DNA from: Muscardinus avellanarius
Taxonomy: Eukaryota; Chordata; Mammalia; Rodentia; Gliridae
Assembly: GCA_963383645.1 (NCBI GenBank)
Contig: OY726579.1
Location: 2,473,778 to 2,537,777, forward strand
Direction: 5' to 3'
DNA length: 64,000 bases
The notes under the pieces are model-generated. The model was not told the DNA's origin and ran no database searches. It worked only from the letters and a program-made list of their open reading frames with translations. Both the position numbers and the translations under genes were made by a program. Positions 9,968-20,720 of this stretch are shown here, piece by piece (within the stretch, counting starts at the first letter, position 1; every line of letters starts with the position of its first letter).

Positions 9968-10417
9968 GCCAGGCATGGTGGCACACGCTTGTAATCCCAG
10001 CATTTGGGAGGCTGAGACAGGAGGATCACAAGTGGCCAGTCTTGGCTACTTAGTGAGGCCCTTTGCAACTCAGTGAGACCCTGTTTCAAAGTAAAGGCTA
10101 AAGAATAGAGCTGGGGATGTAGCTTGGAGGCAGAATGCCCCTGGGTTCCATCCTCCGTACTGCAAAAAAGTAAAGGAAGGAAAGAAGGAAGAAAGGAAGG
10201 AAGGAAGGAAGGAAGGAAGGAAGGGCTGAGGGTGTAGCTCGGAGCTAGAATGCTCCTGAGTTCCATCCCCAGTACCACAAAAAAAGAAAAGAAAGTAAGA
10301 AGGAAGGAAAGAAAAATAGGGCATGGGGGTGTAGCTCAGAGGTAGAATACCCCTGGGTACCACTCCCAGTACCACTAAAATAAAATAAAATAAAATAAAA
10401 TAAAATAAAATAAAATA
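9968..10417 (+). repeat. B1-dID SINE followed by two lone dID halves and an AAAAT tract
   Basis: A form A SINE (9968-10165) is followed by (GGAA)n (10170-10224), a dID (10225-10280), a purine-rich spacer, another dID (10319-10376) and (TAAAA)n (10377-10417). The dID halves repeat 'agctcggagctagaatgct'-type and 'ccagtacca' ends. Confidence 0.85.
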
Positions 10418-10423
10418 CTGATT

Positions 10424-10615
10424 CTAAGCCAGGCATGCACGCCTGTATTTGGGAGACTGAGCTAGGAGGACTATAGGTTTTGAGCCAGCCTCAACAATGT
10501 AACCAGACCCTGTTTCCAAATAAAAAATAATATAGGACTGGGGGCATGGCTCAGAGATAAAATGCCCCTGGGTTCAATTTCCAGTACCATGAAAACAAAA
10601 CAAAACAAAACAAAA
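10424..10615 (+). repeat. B1-dID SINE, shortened head, (AAAAC)n tail
   Basis: The B1 head has lost part of box A ('gccaggcatgcacgcctgta'). The dID ends 'ccagtaccatg', then an AAAAC tract. Confidence 0.8.
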
Positions 10616-10671
10616 GACCAAATAAAATACTTATCCTAAATATAGAAGAGAACACATAAATAAATAATAGT

Positions 10672-10985
10672 GGTTGGTATTTACTGAGTACATAATATAC
10701 CTGAATATTGGGTTTTTTTTATGTTTTCAACTTGCAAAACAACCTTTTGATGGGGGTTCTGCTGGTGGTAAGTCAACTGTGTAATTTACTGTTCAAATGC
10801 AGCTACTTTTAGGAGTGAAAGAAAAGCCGTTAACAATTGTGCCCCGCACAGTCATAAACCAAGAAGCCTGGGCTGCCGGTCATTTACCTCATTTTATAAA
10901 TAGAGAATTAAGAAAGAAAAAAGCTAGCAGCTGCCAAGGTCACTTAGCTGGTAAGCAGAGGACCCAAAGCTCACGCCAGGCTGTG
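10672..10985 (-). repeat. Probable MIR, diverged
   Basis: Two blocks read like reverse-complement MIR: 'tatttactgagtacataata' and, further on, 'ggtcacttagctggtaagca' with 'aggacccaaagctcacgcc'. The spacing is longer than in the consensus, so the middle is unassigned. Confidence 0.55.
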
Positions 10986-11066
10986 AGGCCCCAGACTCCG
11001 TCTCAGCCACTCAGCCCCGGGCAGCGCCTCATGAACCACCTCAGAGAGCGCCTCTGTTGTGTGTGG

Positions 11067-11469
11067 AGCTGAGGTGGAACCCAGGGGCCTTCTACCTCTG
11101 AGCTGCACCCCTGGCCCAATTTTATTTTTTTTTAATTTGAAAACAGGGCCTCGCTAAGTTGCTGAGGCTGGCCTCCAACCTGCAATCCTCCTGTCTCAGT
11201 CTCTCAAGTACTGGGATTACAGGCATGGACCACCACATCTGGCTAGCATCATATTTAAAAAAACATTTTTTCCCAGTACTGGGGATAGAACCCAGGGGCA
11301 TTCTACCTCCGAGCTATACCCTAGGCCCTATTTTTTATTCTTTATTTTGAAACAGAGTCTCACTGAGTTGCAAAGGGCCTAAGTAACTGAGACTGGCCAT
11401 GAACCCTATTCCTCCTGTCTTAGCCTCCCAAAAGCTGGGATTATAGGCATGCACCACCACGCCTGGCTA
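11067..11469 (-). repeat. Two antisense B1-dID SINEs
   Basis: 11067-11246 ends 'accacatctggct'. 11262-11469 starts at the dID 'ccagtactggggatagaac' and ends 'ccaccacgcctggct'. Bases 11470-11567 are unassigned. Confidence 0.85.
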
Positions 11470-11567
11470 GCATCCTAGTTTTTTTTTAATAAATCAGTCA
11501 ACTGTTCTATATTGAAGTGCATTACATTTCTGGATTTCACAAACTCCTGTTAAAAATAGTTAAACCC

Positions 11568-11810
11568 AGCCGGATGTAGTGGCGCACACTTGTAATCCCA
11601 GCATCTGGGAGGCTGAGACTGGAGGATGGATCATGGTTCCAGGACAGCCTCAGCAACTTAGTGAGGCCCTCTGCAACTCAGTGAGACCCTGTTTCAAAAT
11701 AATGAAAAATAGAACTGGGTATGTAGCTCGGAGGTAGAATGCCCCTGGGTTCCATCGCCAGTACTGCAAAAAAAGAAAAATGAAAAAAGAAAAAAGAGAA
11801 AAAGCTAAAA
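11568..11810 (+). repeat. Form A SINE with A-rich tail
   Basis: Head 'agccggatgtagtggcgcac', full B1 half, dID ending 'ccagtactgc', then an (A4-6 G) tail. Confidence 0.85.
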
Positions 11811-11849
11811 CCCAAGGATGAATTAAGAGTTCATATGTGCGTGTGCTCG

Positions 11850-11933
11850 TGAGTGTGTGTGTGTGTGAACGTGTGTGTTGTACTGGAGATTGATTTCAGA
11901 AGCATTGTACCTCCAAGCTACTACCTCACCCAT

Positions 11934-11968
<35 letters not shown>

Positions 11969-12175
11969 TTCCAGTACTGGGGATGGGACCCAAGGACATT
12001 CTACCTCCGAGCTACACCCCCTGCCCTATTTTTTATTCTTTATTTGGAAACAGGGTCCCACTGAATTACGGAGCGCCTCACTAGGTAGCTGAGGTTGTCT
12101 GCACACCGCAGTCCTCCCGTCTCAGCCTCACAAGTGCTGGGACGACAGGCGTGCGCCACCGCGCCCGGTTCTCAT
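11850..12175 (-). repeat. (GT)n, dID half, (TTTA)n and full SINE
   Basis: A GT tract (11853-11877) abuts an antisense dID (11878-11930). (TTTA)n at 11932-11970 is the tail of the next antisense SINE (11971-12170), which ends 'ccaccgcgcccggtt'. Confidence 0.85.
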
Positions 12176-12502
12176 ATTTATTTTCAAAGGACACGCGTTA
12201 GCTTTTACACAGAGTCCAAATGCATCCTCTGCTAGGTGTGTTTCTCTCCCGGTCTCCTTCCAACTCTCGGCATCTGCTTATTTTATTTAGGAATAAATGC
12301 ATTTAAAGTAGCAACACCTGCCACTTGAGCGGCTCCACACTTAGACCAAGAGCACAGATGCCTGTGGCGGGCTCCCTGGCCCGGGCCCCACTGGGTTTCT
12401 GTGTCTCTCACACCACGGGAGCAAGCGCTCAGCTTCACAGATCTGCTGGCTAGTTTCATCGTACCTTAAGCATTACAGGAATGAGTTCCAAACACCTCCA
12501 CG
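12176..12502. other. Unique intron 7 sequence
   Basis: No recognised element; GC is slightly higher than the flanks. Confidence 0.4.
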
Positions 12503-12643
12503 GAGGGTCGCAGGTTCACGGCCAGCCTCAGCCGCTTAGTGAAGCTGTCGGCAATTCAGGGAGCCCTTGTTTCAAGTATAAAAAGTTAAATAGGGCTGCG
12601 GGTATAGCTCTGAGGTAGAATGACCCTGAGTTCAATCCTCCTT

Positions 12644-12692
<49 letters not shown>
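12503..12692 (+). repeat. 5'-truncated B1-dID ending in (CA)n
   Basis: Begins inside the B1 half ('ggttcacggccagcctcagc'). The dID 3' end is altered ('ttcaatcctccttaaaa') and followed by (CA)n to 12691. Confidence 0.8.
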
Positions 12693-12693
<1 letters not shown>

Positions 12694-12702
12694 TTCCATG
12701 GA

Positions 12703-12925
12703 GCCAGCAGTTGGTGCTCACCTACATCTATAATTCCAAGAGTTGGGAGGCTCAAATAGGAGGATTAGGAAATTCAAGGCCAACGTCAACAACTTAGTAA
12801 GACCCTGTTTCAAAGGGCTAATTGAGTGATGTGTACGTTTTTCTCCATCATCTTGTATCCCACTAAGATGCATGTCTACAATGCACCAATAAAAACTTTT
12901 TAAAAATAAAATAAAAAATAAAATA
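12703..12925 (+). repeat. Diverged B1 half joined to an L1-type 3' end
   Basis: 12703-12815 is a decayed B1 half. At 12816 it joins 'gggctaattgagtgatgtgt', which continues to 'ctacaatgcaccaataaaaa' and an A-rich tail, matching the 3' end of the element at 33560-33930. Either a truncated L1 inserted at the SINE tail, or the two are fused. Confidence 0.55.
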
Positions 12926-12926
12926 G

Positions 12927-13345
12927 CCAGGCATAGTGGCACACAGCATTCGGGAGGCTGAGACAGGAGGACTGAGGTTTGTGGACAGCCTCAGCTACTT
13001 GGTTGGGGCCCTTTGCAACTCAGTGAGACCCTGTTTCAGAATAAAAATATAATAGAGGTGGGGATGTATCTCAAAGTTAGAATGCCCCTGGGTTCCATCC
13101 CCAGTACCACCAAAAACAAAAAGAAGAAGCTGGGCGTGGTGTCACACACATGTAATCCCAGCATTTGGGAGGCTGAGACAGGAGGATGGCCGCTCATGGC
13201 CAGCCTCAGCCACTCAGTGAGGTCCTTTGCAATTCAGTGAGACCCTGTTTCAAAATAAAGAATAAAAAAATAGGGCTGGGGGTGTAGCTCGGAGGTAGAA
13301 TGCTCCTGGGTTCCATCCCCAGTAACCCCCCCAAACACACACACA
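12927..13345 (+). repeat. Two form A SINEs in direct orientation
   Basis: 12927-13112 (head with a short deletion, 'gtggcacacagcattcgg') and 13130-13330 (complete). The second ends in a short C-run and (CA)6. Confidence 0.85.
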
Positions 13346-13671
13346 CGGACAAAGCTTCGTTTGTACTTCATTACTGTGCAATCACAGCATAAAAAGTCTG
13401 TGTCTTAAGAGATAGCCAGTAAAAAGTAACCACAGCAGAACCACCGAGAGCTCACAGGACGGGCCCAGGCAGGAGGCAGCGGGGGTGGGGGGCGCACAGG
13501 GCGACGGATGTGGAGGACACTCTTGGCCTGTGTCCCCAGCTCTGAGAATCAAGGGTCACAGGAGACCTTACGGGGCCCTTCCTTCACAGCCGGTCCATGG
13601 AGCAGGTGGGACGACCCTAGATACCTGCATCCTGGCACTTTTCCTTTTTATTTATGCCTTATTTATTTTAT
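13346..13671. other. Unique intron 7 sequence
   Basis: No recognised repeat. A G-rich stretch lies at about 13478-13495. No exon evidence. Confidence 0.4.
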
Positions 13672-13866
13672 TTTATTTTTGTGGTACTAAGATGGAACTC
13701 AGGGGCATTCTACCTCCGAGCTCCACCCCCAGCTCTATTTTTTTATTCTTTATTTTGAAACAGGGTCTCACTGAGTTGCGGAGGGCCTCACTAAGTAGCT
13801 GAGGCTGTCCGCGAACCGCGATCCTCTGGTCTCGGCCTCCCGAATGCTGGGATGACAAGCGTGTTC
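13672..13866 (-). repeat. Antisense form A SINE
   Basis: dID 'gtggtactaagatggaact', B1 'gaaacagggtctcactgag', ending 'gacaagcgtgttccc', where box A is truncated. Bases 13867-14057 hold only a G-rich tract and no named element. Confidence 0.85.
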
Positions 13867-14057
13867 CCTTCCCCACTCAATTCTAGCACCCTGCTACCCT
13901 TCCTCCCAGGCAACTTTCTTGAAGATTCCACATTCAAGGGCTGCAACTTCTTTTTCCTGGGGGTGGGGGGCGGGGACTGGGGATAGGACTCAGGGGGACC
14001 TTATCATTGAGCAAAACCTCTAGCTTTTTATCTGATTTTATTATTATTAGGATGATG

Positions 14058-14666
14058 ATTTTTTTTTTTTTTTTTTTGGTAGTTGAGATTGAACTCAGGG
14101 GCATTCGACCCCCGAGCTCTACCCTCCCATCCCTATTTTATTTTTTATTTGGAAACAGGGTCTTGCTAAGGTGTGAAGGCTGTGCTAAGTTGCTGAGGCT
14201 GGCTATGAACCTGAGTTCCTCCTGTCTCAGCCTCCCAAGTCCTGGGGTTGTGTGTGCATGGGCCACCACACCCAGTTTTTGTTTTGTTTTTTGTTTTATA
14301 TTTAACTTCAAAACAGGGTCTTGCTACGTTGCTGAGGCTGCTTCAAACTTACAATTTTCCTGTCTCAAACCTCCCAGGTACTAGGATTATAGGTGTGTAC
14401 CACCACCCCTGATTAAAGGGCCTCAACTTTCTTTCTTTCTTTCTTCCTTTCTTTCTTGTGCTAGGGATTGAACCTAGGGACATTCTCCCTCCAAGCTACA
14501 CCCTCGGGTTTTTTCTTTTTGTTATTTCGAAACAGGGTCCTTCTAAGTTTCCCCAGGGTCTGGCTAAGTTGCTGAGGCTGCCCTCGAACCTGTGACCTCA
14601 GATCTTAGCTTCCCCCTGACCCCCCAAGTACTGAGCTGTATAGGTGTGCGCAACTGCGCCTGGCTA
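14058..14666 (-). repeat. Three antisense B1-dID copies
   Basis: About 14058-14277 (poly-T then dID), 14278-14415 (B1 half only, with a TTTG-rich tail) and 14428-14666 (TTTC tail, dID 'gtgctagggattgaaccta', B1 ending 'gcgcctggct'). Confidence 0.8.
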
Positions 14667-14955
14667 AAGGGCCTCCCTTTTTACAGCTGTTCTCTCCAAA
14701 GACCAAGAAAAAAGGAGAGAGAAGAAAGCACAGCAAGGTACTAGGAAAATGGTTAAGTGCTCTGACCTATAAACAGCAGGTGCGTGTGCACCACATATAA
14801 CCCAGCAGGCACGGACTCTAACAACTGTGGAAAATAAATTCTAGTTTTCCCATACAAGGCTATGGAGTTCATAGGTGCTAAAATCCAGTCAAACTAAACA
14901 TAGAAAAAGCAACTGTTAATAGCAAGGAAGTGGCACATGAATATTTACCAAAAAA
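14667..14955. other. Unique intron 7 sequence
   Basis: Nothing recognised. Confidence 0.35.
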
Positions 14956-14960
14956 AGAAA

Positions 14961-15006
<46 letters not shown>

Positions 15007-15233
15007 AGGAAAGAAAGAAAGGAAGGAAGGAAGAAACTCTCAGCCAGGTGTGGTGGCGCACGCCTGTAATCCCAGGACTTGGGAGGCTGAGACAGAAGGA
15101 TCACAGGTTCAAAGACAGCCTCAGCAACCCAGCAAAGACTCAGCAATCTGGTGAGACCCTATTTCAAAATAAAAAATAAAAAAGGGCTGAGGGTATAGCT
15201 CAGAAGTGGAATTCCCCTGGGTTCAATCCCTGG

Positions 15234-15271
<38 letters not shown>

Positions 15272-15300
15272 ATAATAATAATAATAATAATAATAAGGAA
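14956..15300 (+). repeat. (AAAG)n, form A SINE, (ACT)n(AAT)n tail
   Basis: An AAAG/AAGG tract (14956-15033) precedes a SINE at 15043-15235 (head 'agccaggtgtggtggcgcac'). The dID end 'ctggtactactact' grades into (ACT)n then (AAT)n up to 15295. Confidence 0.9.
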
Positions 15301-16214
15301 GGAAGGTCTTATCTAACAGTGGTATACTGTTAGGTATTCTGCCAGGTAGAGTATGTCTCCTCATAACGCAAGTGGTTCTTTAATTTCAGAACGCTTAAAA
15401 TGCTAATATAGAACACAAAAGAACATTCAGCCCATGTAATCCCAGAGAGATTCCTTCTGAGGTACAGAACAATCGTTTGCTTGATGACAACATCGTTTCG
15501 GAACAAAGACAACTTCTCGTTCAGCTCCAACCAGACCGCCAACATCACAGGGTCCAGGCTCCTCTTGCTGAAAGACGTGCTCAGACCCGATCGCTCCTAT
15601 TTCTAGAACAATCTCTGAAGCTCGTCAGTCCTGCGAGGAAGGCCGGAGGTGGCTCTAAGCATCACTCCAAGTGAGAAAATGAACATGGTTCCATAGGCGA
15701 AGAGCTTTGCACACTCTCGCGTACCCTCAATCTTCTCTGTTCCCCTGTGACAACTCATTAGCAAGTTATGAGAGAATAAGGCAATGAGCTTATGCCCAAT
15801 GTTCTTTTTAGTGAAACGTTGCTTTCAAAGAACTGCGTGAAGGCTTCCATGATCTTACGTGGACGTCTTGTAAGTGGAGAGGGCGTAAGGCACAATTCTG
15901 TGCATCTGGGCGCTAGATTGGAGGCGGGATTCGCTTCCTCTACCGAGCAGAAAGCGGAGACCGGCCATGGGAGAAGTGCTAGCACGACGACGGCCCACCA
16001 GAGGCCCCAGGGCCTTTTCACAGCCCCACAGCGGCCCAGAAGAAGCGGCTTCCGTGGGTTCGAGCTCGGAGCTGGCTGGCTCATTTCACTGATGTGTTCA
16101 GCAAACCTAAAACGCAGCACTTGGTCCTGGCACGGATCAGAGCTCGCTCCCGCCAGCCCGACGTTTCCTTGGCTATCTCACTGCGAGCGCTTGCTAAACC
16201 CACGAGGAGTCTAA
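15301..16214. other. Longest repeat-poor stretch of intron 7
   Basis: About 900 bp without B1-dID, more GC-rich towards 16200. Overlapping frames on both strands are open for up to 140 codons but have no recognisable domain, no splice framing and no counterpart in SUMF1. It could hold old unique or conserved noncoding sequence. Confidence 0.4.
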
Positions 16215-16315
16215 CCATTTCCTGGCTCGCAGCTGAGGACGCTGACTGCGTAAGGGTCATGCAGCTCGCGGGGAGCTGAGGTAGGACGGAATCCTAGGTC
16301 CAGCTCCGGACCTGA
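16215..16315 (-). repeat. Possible MIR core
   Basis: Reverse-complement MIR-like order: 'ccatttcctggctcgcagct' then 'gtcatgcagctcgcggggag' and 'ggaatcctaggtccagctcc'. Diverged; weak call. Confidence 0.45.
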
Positions 16316-16360
16316 TGTTTGCAACAATCATGGTATACTTCTCTGACATTTATTTACCTC

Positions 16361-16970
16361 TTCTTTTTGTGGTGCTGGGGATTGATCCAGAGGCATTCGA
16401 CCTCTGAGCTACACCCCCTGTCCTGTTTTATTTATTCTTTTTTTTTTTTTAGTTTGAAACAGGGTCTCACCAAGTTGCAGAGGGCCTCACTAAGTTGCCC
16501 AGTCTAGCCTCCAATCTGTAATCCTCCTGTCTCAGCCTCGCGAGTACTGGGATTACAGGTGTGCACCACTACACCTGGCTCTGATTTTTTTTTTTTTTTA
16601 TGGTACTGAGGGGAACCCAGGGGCTTTCTACCTCCGGGCTATACCCCCAGACCTATTTTATACTGTATTTGGAAACAGGGTCTCACCAAGTTGCTGAGAG
16701 CCTCACTAAGGAGCTGAGGCTGGCTTCGAACCTGCGCCATCCTCCTGTCTCAGCCTCCCCAGCGCTGGGATTGCAAGCGTGCGCCACCACGCCCGGCCTC
16801 ATCCTTCACTTCTTCATTTGTTTATTCTGTGATGGTGGGGACTGAATCCAGGGTGTTCTGCCTCTGTCTACACCCCCAGCCCTACTTTATTCTTTCTTTG
16901 GAAACAGGGTCTCGATAAGATGAGGAGGCTGGCCTCAACCCTGTGTTCCTCCCGTCTCAGCCACACACAC
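16361..16970 (-). repeat. Three antisense SINEs (forms A, C and truncated)
   Basis: 16361-16580 (form A with a T-run between halves), 16580-16800 (poly-T, form C-like 'tttggaaacagggtctcac', ending 'ccaccacgcccggcc') and 16830-16962 (truncated within the B1 half, ending in (AC)n). Confidence 0.8.
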
Positions 16971-16984
16971 ACACACAAAAAAAA

Positions 16985-17320
16985 AAAATCCAATTTTTTT
17001 GTACAACAAATTCAAATTACTTGACAGAAATCATGAGAATCTCTGGCAAAAATGTGATAAGCAGCAGGGATTCATTCCGAGGCAGAATTCCTTGGCGATG
17101 CCATGTTCCCACTGGACACTGATGAGCCAGATGTTCGCTGCGAGGATGCCTATGTGAACCACCAGCCAGGTGCGAGGAGGACCGTCATGAAACCATCAGT
17201 CGTAAAGATCGTTTTCTCTTCCCCTTCCCTGGGTCAACCTTCCCCAGTAACTGCTGAGGCCAGCAACGCACCAATCAGAGAACCAAACATAGCCAAAAAG
17301 TAGCAAAACAGCAACACAGC
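16985..17320. other. Unique intron 7 sequence
   Basis: No repeat recognised. A 66-codon plus-strand frame (17103-17303) and hydrophobic minus-strand readings exist, but I cannot match either to a protein. Confidence 0.35.
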
Positions 17321-17445
17321 GGGGTGTGTGTTTGTATGTGTGTGTGTCTGTGTGTGTGTGTGTGTGTGTGCGTGAGAGAGAGACAGACAGAGACAGAGAG
17401 AGACAGAGACAGAGAGACAGAGACAGAGACAGACAGAGAGAAAAA
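17321..17445. repeat. Compound (GT)n / (GAGACA)n microsatellite
   Basis: GT-rich to about 17371, then GAGA/GACAGA hexanucleotide-like repeats to 17441, directly abutting an antisense dID. Confidence 0.9.
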
Positions 17446-17446
17446 G

Positions 17447-18215
17447 GACTGAACCCAGGAAAATTCTAACTCTGAGCTACACCCTCAGCCCGATTTTTTT
17501 TTTCTTGTGGTGCTGGGGTTGCAAGCTATACCCCAGACCAATTTTTTATTCTTTATTTTGAAACAGGGTCTCGCTAAGTTGCGAAGTCCTCACTAAGTAG
17601 CTGAGGCTGGCCGCGAACCCGGATTCTCCTGTCTCAGCCTCCTGAATGCTGGGTTCCGAGCGTGCGCCACCTCACAGGGCCCCGTTTGATTTTTATTTGA
17701 AACAAGGTCTCACTATGTTGCTAAGAGTCGCACTACTTGCTGAGGCTGGCCTTGAACCTACAACCTCCCGTCTCAGCCTCCTAAGAACTCCGCTTATAGG
17801 AGTGCGTTACCACATCTGGCCACTCCAGTCCTTTCTCTGTTGTTATTGGTTTTTGTTTGTTTTGTTTGCTTATTTGTTTGTTTTGGTAGTACTGGGATTG
17901 GAACCCAGGGGCATTCTACCTCTGATCTCTGCCCCAGCCCTATTTCTTATTCTTTATTTTGGGACAGGGTCTCACTGAGTTGCAAAGGGCCTAAGTAGCT
18001 GAGGCTGGCCGCAAACCCGAATCCTCCTGTCTCAGCCTCCAGGTACTGGGATTACAAGCGTGCGCCACCACGCCCAGCTATTGTTGCGTTTTTAATTTTG
18101 AAACAGGGTCTTGCTCGATTGCTGAGGGTCTCAGCAAATTGTCGAGGCTGGCCTGCAACCTGTGATCCTCCCGTCTCGGCCTCCCAAGTGCTAGGATGCG
18201 TCTGCGCCTACCTAA
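17447..18215 (-). repeat. Cluster of five antisense B1-dID pieces
   Basis: dID half 17447-17495; SINE 17505-17680 with a shortened dID; B1 half 17683-17822; full form A 17880-18080 preceded by a TTTG tract; B1 half 18086-18215. Confidence 0.8.
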
Positions 18216-18237
18216 CAATCCTTCTGAAGTATCTTCA

Positions 18238-18380
18238 CGTACATTGACAGATTTAATTTCATAATGTCATAAGATGGGTCTAATTATTCCCAGTCTGTAG
18301 ATGAAGAAGCTTAAGATAGAGTCCAAATTCAGGAGCGCTCCCTTAATGGTAAGGGATGGAGCCGTAGTCTAGGTTACTTT
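18238..18380 (-). repeat. MIR fragment
   Basis: Reverse-complement MIR-like blocks 'ttaatttcataatgtcataa', 'gggtctaattattcccagtc' and 'gtagatgaagaagcttaag', the diagnostic 'gaggaaactgagg' equivalent in decayed form. Confidence 0.6.
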
Positions 18381-18575
18381 GACAAATTCCAAGACTAGAG
18401 TTCTTTCCCTGAGGAAGAAAAAAAGCCCGCTAAGCGCAGCTGTGTTCCTCTAAGCGTGGGGAAAGCATTTCTACAGAATGGGAAGACTCCCAGCACATCT
18501 TCAGCTGAGCAAGCCGGGCTGGTACCTGGGTACTGAGAGCGAGTGGGCAGGTGTGGACAATTACATAAGCCATAT

Positions 18576-18577
<2 letters not shown>

Positions 18578-18607
<30 letters not shown>

Positions 18608-18850
18608 GCACTATATACTGCCACAGATTTCACACTTAGGCAATTGAAAAGGAAAAAAAAAAAGTACGGCTACATTTTGGAAAAAATATATTTGGTTAAG
18701 ATGTATCACAGCAGCCGGGCATGGTGGTATATGCTGCAATCCCAGTACTTGGGAGACTGAGGCTGGAGGATCACAGGTTCAAGGCCAGCCTCGGCCACTT
18801 AGTGAAACCCTCAGCACACTTGCAAGACCCTGTTTCAAAATAAAACGCAA
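18578..18850 (+). repeat. (GT)n microsatellite and form A SINE without dID
   Basis: (GT)n at 18578-18607. The B1 half at 18715-18845 ends 'gtttcaaaataaaacgc' and is followed at once by the head of another SINE (18856) that the LTR interrupts. Bases 18381-18577 are unassigned. Confidence 0.8.
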
Positions 18851-18855
18851 AAAAC

Positions 18856-19596
18856 GCCGGGCGTGGCTGCTACAGCATCTCGTGCAGGCCTTGAGCAAAA
18901 GCTCGGCCAGGGGACTTGCAAAAGCCCAAGTCCCCCATGAGTATGATCAGCATCTCCTTCTTCATAAAAGTTATTTTGAGATGATGTAGATTAATATATA
19001 TAATTAGAATTTTATGTATAAGCATTATAACTAAAATAGATGGGCAGTGAGATGTGAGACTCAGTCAGCAAAGATCTTTTGTTTTTTTCTCCCAAGGACA
19101 AAGTCCGGGCCAAAGATGAAGCCCGAGCTGGCCTTGCGGTGAGGCAAAGCATCCTCTGATGACTGATTAACTGCCTGGCGCCCGCCCTGAGGTCTGTTAA
19201 AGACTTTTTCTGTCCTTGAAGTTTTCTGCTTGCATGACTGTGGTTTTGCCTACCCTGCCAAGGAAGAACGTATAAAGACTGTAGCAAGTCCTGAAGAAAG
19301 TCGGAGAAGCTGCCATCTGGTCTCGGGTGTCAGGGTCTCCTCTCTCGCGACCCCGACTCTTGTCTCACCAACACACGACCCCCGGCTCCGGCGAGGGCTG
19401 GACCCCGGCACGTGGGGGCGCATGCTTGTAATCTCAGCCTGTGGGAGGCGGAGAAGGGAGGATCGCGCAGGTTCAGAGCCAGCCTCGGCTACTGAGTGAG
19501 GCTCTCGGCAACTTAGTGAGACCCTGTTTCCAAATAAAATGTAAAATAGGTCTGGGAGTGTAGCCCGGAGGTAGAAAACCCCCCAGTACCCCTAAA
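18856..19596 (+). repeat. Form C SINE interrupted by a solo LTR
   Basis: The SINE head 'gccgggcgtgg' at 18856-18866 stops. The rest resumes at 19411 ('cgtgggggcgcatgcttgta') and continues through the B1 half and 'ggtctgggagtgtagcccgg' to about 19590. The intervening 543 bp has LTR structure. Confidence 0.85.
18868..19410 (+). mobile_element. Probable solo LTR of an endogenous retrovirus (543 bp)
   Basis: The segment begins TG (18868) and ends CA (19410). It is flanked by a 6-bp near-duplication, cgtggc (18862-18867) and cgtggg (19411-19416), and it splits a SINE cleanly. TATAAA is at 19271-19276, followed by a U5-like CT/GC-rich stretch ending 'gaccccggca', which sets a plus-strand promoter direction (antisense to SUMF1). 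No viral genes are present. A 6-bp duplication fits class II (ERVK-like) elements, but I cannot assign a family. Confidence 0.75.
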
Positions 19597-19625
19597 AAAT
19601 AAATTAATTAATTAAATAAACCAAG

Positions 19626-19835
19626 AAGGCTGGGGATTTAGCTTGGAGATAGAATACCCCTGGGTTTAATCCCCAGTACCGCCCTACACACATACACAAA
19701 CACGCAAAATAGATATACACAAATATGTATATTTGTATATCAAATATACATAAAATATAAATACATAGATATTTACATATGTAAAGATTTATGTATATGT
19801 GTGTGTTTCTCTCTTACACACACACACACACACAC
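19626..19835 (+). repeat. Lone dID half, AT-rich tract and (CA)n
   Basis: dID 19629-19682 ends 'ttaatccccagtaccgcc'. An A/T/C-rich low-complexity tract follows to 19800, then (CA)n at 19817-19836. Confidence 0.8.
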
Positions 19836-19836
19836 A

Positions 19837-20306
19837 GCAATGTCCACACGGTGCTGTGTCTGTGTTGAAGAGACAGCTCTGTCTTGATATGGACACCCAA
19901 ACACCAAGCCAGCCCCCGGTTCGTGTGGTCAAGTACCTTGTCTTCTCTTTGTGTACAAAGCCACAGGCCGTCTCCACAGCCTGTCTTCACCATAAGTGAC
20001 GGCCCAGGAAAATAAAAACTAACGATTAACTTTTGCTCCCTGGGAGTCACTGAAGAGGAAAAAAGGGTATTTCCTGAAGAGCCTTCGCGGGAGGGAACCG
20101 AGCACCCCCCCCCCCGCCGCCCTCCAAAGGCGCTTCGAAACAGTTGGCCTCGTGAGTTAGTGCCAGAGCTAACACAAACGCACGGCGACACTGCAGAGGT
20201 CAGACCCCAAGTTAAATGCTGAGTAACCACACGGCCGCGGGGGTCAACACCGGCCCTGACAATGACCGCATCCGGCAAGCCTCTGCGTTTTAAACACCTG
20301 GCGTCA
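19837..20306. other. Unique intron 7 sequence with a C-run
   Basis: No repeat recognised except a homopolymeric C run at about 20107-20116. A 173-codon minus-strand frame crosses this segment without recognisable similarity. Confidence 0.4.
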
Positions 20307-20684
20307 AACCAGGCGTGGTGGCGCACGCTTGTCAACCCAGCATCTGGGAGGCCGAGACAGGGGGACTGAGGATCGAGGCCAGCCTCGGCTACTTAGCGAG
20401 GCCCTTCGCGACTCAGTGCGACCCTGTTTCAAAATGAAGAATAAAAGATAGGGCTGGGGTGTAGCTTGGAGGTAGAGTGCCCCTGGGCTCCATCCCCAGT
20501 ACCACAAAAAAAAAAAAAAAAAAGAAAGAAAAAGAAAAAGAAAAAGAAAGAAAGAAAAAGAAAAAAGAAACACCTGGAGAGGTCTGGACCATGATCGAAC
20601 TCCCCGATTCTCCACATCTGGAACTGGAAAAATTGTAGGGTCAAGGACAATAGGGCCAGGTGCTTAGCAGGCTGAATCCCCAGT

Positions 20685-20718
<34 letters not shown>
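20307..20718 (+). repeat. Form A SINE with long A/AAAG tail, dID remnant, (CA)n
   Basis: SINE 20307-20503, A-run and AAAAG repeats to 20570. 20651-20685 is a dID remnant ending 'gctgaatccccagtgta' that passes into (CA)n (20685-20718). Confidence 0.85.

Positions 20719-20720
<2 letters not shown>

Noticed and set aside
17103..17303. 66-codon plus-strand frame in non-repeat sequence, and hydrophobic minus-strand readings, considered as a processed pseudogene
   Set aside because: I could not match either strand to any protein I know, and found no poly(A) or duplication around it.
19814..20335. 173-codon minus-strand open frame
   Set aside because: Runs from SINE head sequence into a CA microsatellite (poly VC end). 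No domain and no splice framing.
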